Under the pieces are notes generated by a model. It saw only the letters and a list, made by a program, of their open reading frames with translations. It did no database searches and was not told the DNA's origin. Source: an uncultured Collinsella sp. (GTDB taxonomy: Bacteria; Actinomycetota; Coriobacteriia; Coriobacteriales; Coriobacteriaceae). From it: a stretch of DNA of 7,546 bases. The stretch's first letter is position 1. Every line of letters starts with the position of its first letter. The stretch covers positions 1 to 7,546 of the forward strand of contig CABSZR010000063.1 in NCBI GenBank assembly GCA_902482185.1, in the 5' to 3' direction. A program made the position numbers and the translations under genes. Below, one piece after another: positions 5,856-7,546 of this stretch.

Positions 5856-5887
5856 AAATGGTCCCTCCGTCCCCAAGGGATCATTTT
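5856..5887 (+). terminator. Intrinsic terminator ending the kinase-FHA operon
   Basis: The stem TGGTCCCT (5859-5866) and AGGGATCA (5876-5883) pairs over eight positions with one G-U. It is extended to eleven pairs by AAA (5856-5858) with TTT (5884-5886), and ends in TTTT. The loop is CCGTCCCCA. It begins 12 nt after the FHA stop. The A-run on the left suggests it could also work on the other strand. Confidence 0.68.
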
Positions 5888-5906
5888 GCGCCCGGCGGTC
5901 ACCCGA

Positions 5907-5944
5907 GGTAAACCTTTACCGCCCACCTATATTTGCCGAAATAT
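5907..5944. promoter_or_regulatory. Two operator-like dyads upstream of the nifJ promoter
   Basis: GGTAAA-CC-TTTACC (5907-5920) and ATATTT-GCCG-AAATAT (5929-5944) are both perfect 6-bp dyads, with centres 23 bp apart, about two helical turns. The second covers the -35 zone of the TACAAT box at 5960. An outer pair GGCGGT (5894-5899) and ACCGCC (5918-5923) overlaps the first. They are candidate sites for a redox or carbon regulator; I cannot name one. Confidence 0.42.
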
Positions 5945-5959
5945 GGCCTGACGGCGGGG

Positions 5960-5965
5960 TACAAT
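5960..5965 (+). promoter_or_regulatory. Probable -10 box (TACAAT) of nifJ
   Basis: TACAAT matches the consensus at five of six positions. No -35 lies at normal spacing (TTGCCG at 5933 would need a 21-bp spacer), and that zone holds a dyad, which suggests dependence on an activator. Initiation near 5972 would give a leader of about 275 nt. Confidence 0.45.
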
Positions 5966-6246
5966 AAACCCGCATGCGGATTTCCGTTGCGGGCGCTTCC
6001 CATCGCCGGGGCGTGCCCGGGAGCATCCGGCATGCGGCCTTTGCGGCGCTCGGTCATGTGCAAGACGGGCGGTCGGGTCTGTGGGGCGCATCAGTTGCCT
6101 CTCGCCTCGGCATGTCTTCTCTCCACGCCACGTACCTGCTGCTGAGCCCGCCTGCCAGATGATTGGAAGCAACAGCGTAAATCCCATCACGCCAACATCC
6201 CGGCGATCGCCGGGGCCTGTATACCTATATGAGAGGAGAGGGGTAT
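5966..6246 (+). other. Long GC-rich structured leader of nifJ, no gene seen
   Basis: This 281-bp stretch holds no credible gene. It opens with the palindrome CCGCATGCGG (5970-5979). The same strand can also pair in a 12-bp stem with one bulged G: CCGCATGCGGAT (5970-5981) against ATCCGGCATGCGG (6025-6037). That stem encloses CCGGG/CCCGG and GCT(T)CCC/GGGAGC helices. A perfect 16-bp palindrome, CCCGGCGATCGCCGGG (6199-6214), lies 19 nt before the ribosome site GAGGAG (6233-6238). It may be a cis-acting RNA controlling nifJ, or a small RNA at 5970-6037. No riboswitch class that I know fits. Confidence 0.5.

Positions 6247-7546
<1,300 letters not shown>

Noticed and set aside
6060..6192. TPP riboswitch-like words (GGGGCGC, GCTGAG, AGCGTAAATCCC) in the nifJ leader, tempting because the enzyme uses thiamine pyrophosphate
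   Set aside because: The conserved CTGAGA and the ACCTGAT...GGATAAT core are missing, and the pieces do not form the expected helices.

Overview
The window looks like chromosome of a GC-rich anaerobic actinobacterium, most likely a Coriobacteriia gut commensal close to Collinsella. That placement is an inference from the dnaX-ybaB-recR order, the GC-rich codon use, and a single-chain pyruvate:ferredoxin oxidoreductase; no rRNA or other direct taxonomic marker is present.

Layout: (1) Positions 1-144 hold the last 47 codons of a plus-strand gene, very probably dnaX (clamp-loader gamma/tau). (2) Positions 166-639 hold a lone minus-strand gene for a small single-span membrane protein that I do not recognise. 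It has its own -10 box and Shine-Dalgarno site and splits the normally contiguous dnaX-ybaB-recR group. (3) An AT-rich gap (640-979) with several inverted repeats precedes ybaB/ebfC and recR (980-1910), the DNA-repair part of the group. (4) Positions 1911-2155 form a compact regulatory region: a hairpin after recR, two matching dyads (GTTGYGCAAC) 73 bp apart, a probable extended -10, and a textbook intrinsic terminator whose U-tract touches the ribosome binding site of the next gene. (5) Positions 2156-5844 form a tightly packed three-gene signalling operon: a membrane-anchored protein with a Ser/Gly-rich linker, a Ser/Thr kinase with four membrane spans (ATGA overlap), and a protein with a C-terminal FHA domain (3-nt gap). 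It ends in a strong terminator. (6) A 402-nt gap carries dyads, a -10 box and a long structured leader. (7) From 6247 to the window end runs the N-terminal third of nifJ.

How the parts may work together: the kinase presumably phosphorylates threonines at the inner face of the membrane. The FHA protein is the natural phosphothreonine reader, although its domain lacks the usual Gly-Arg arginine. The anchored first protein could sense or couple the system to the cell envelope. No phosphatase lies in the window. The most unusual items are this cassette and its leader, which looks attenuated and looped; the lone antisense membrane gene; and the long palindromic nifJ leader.
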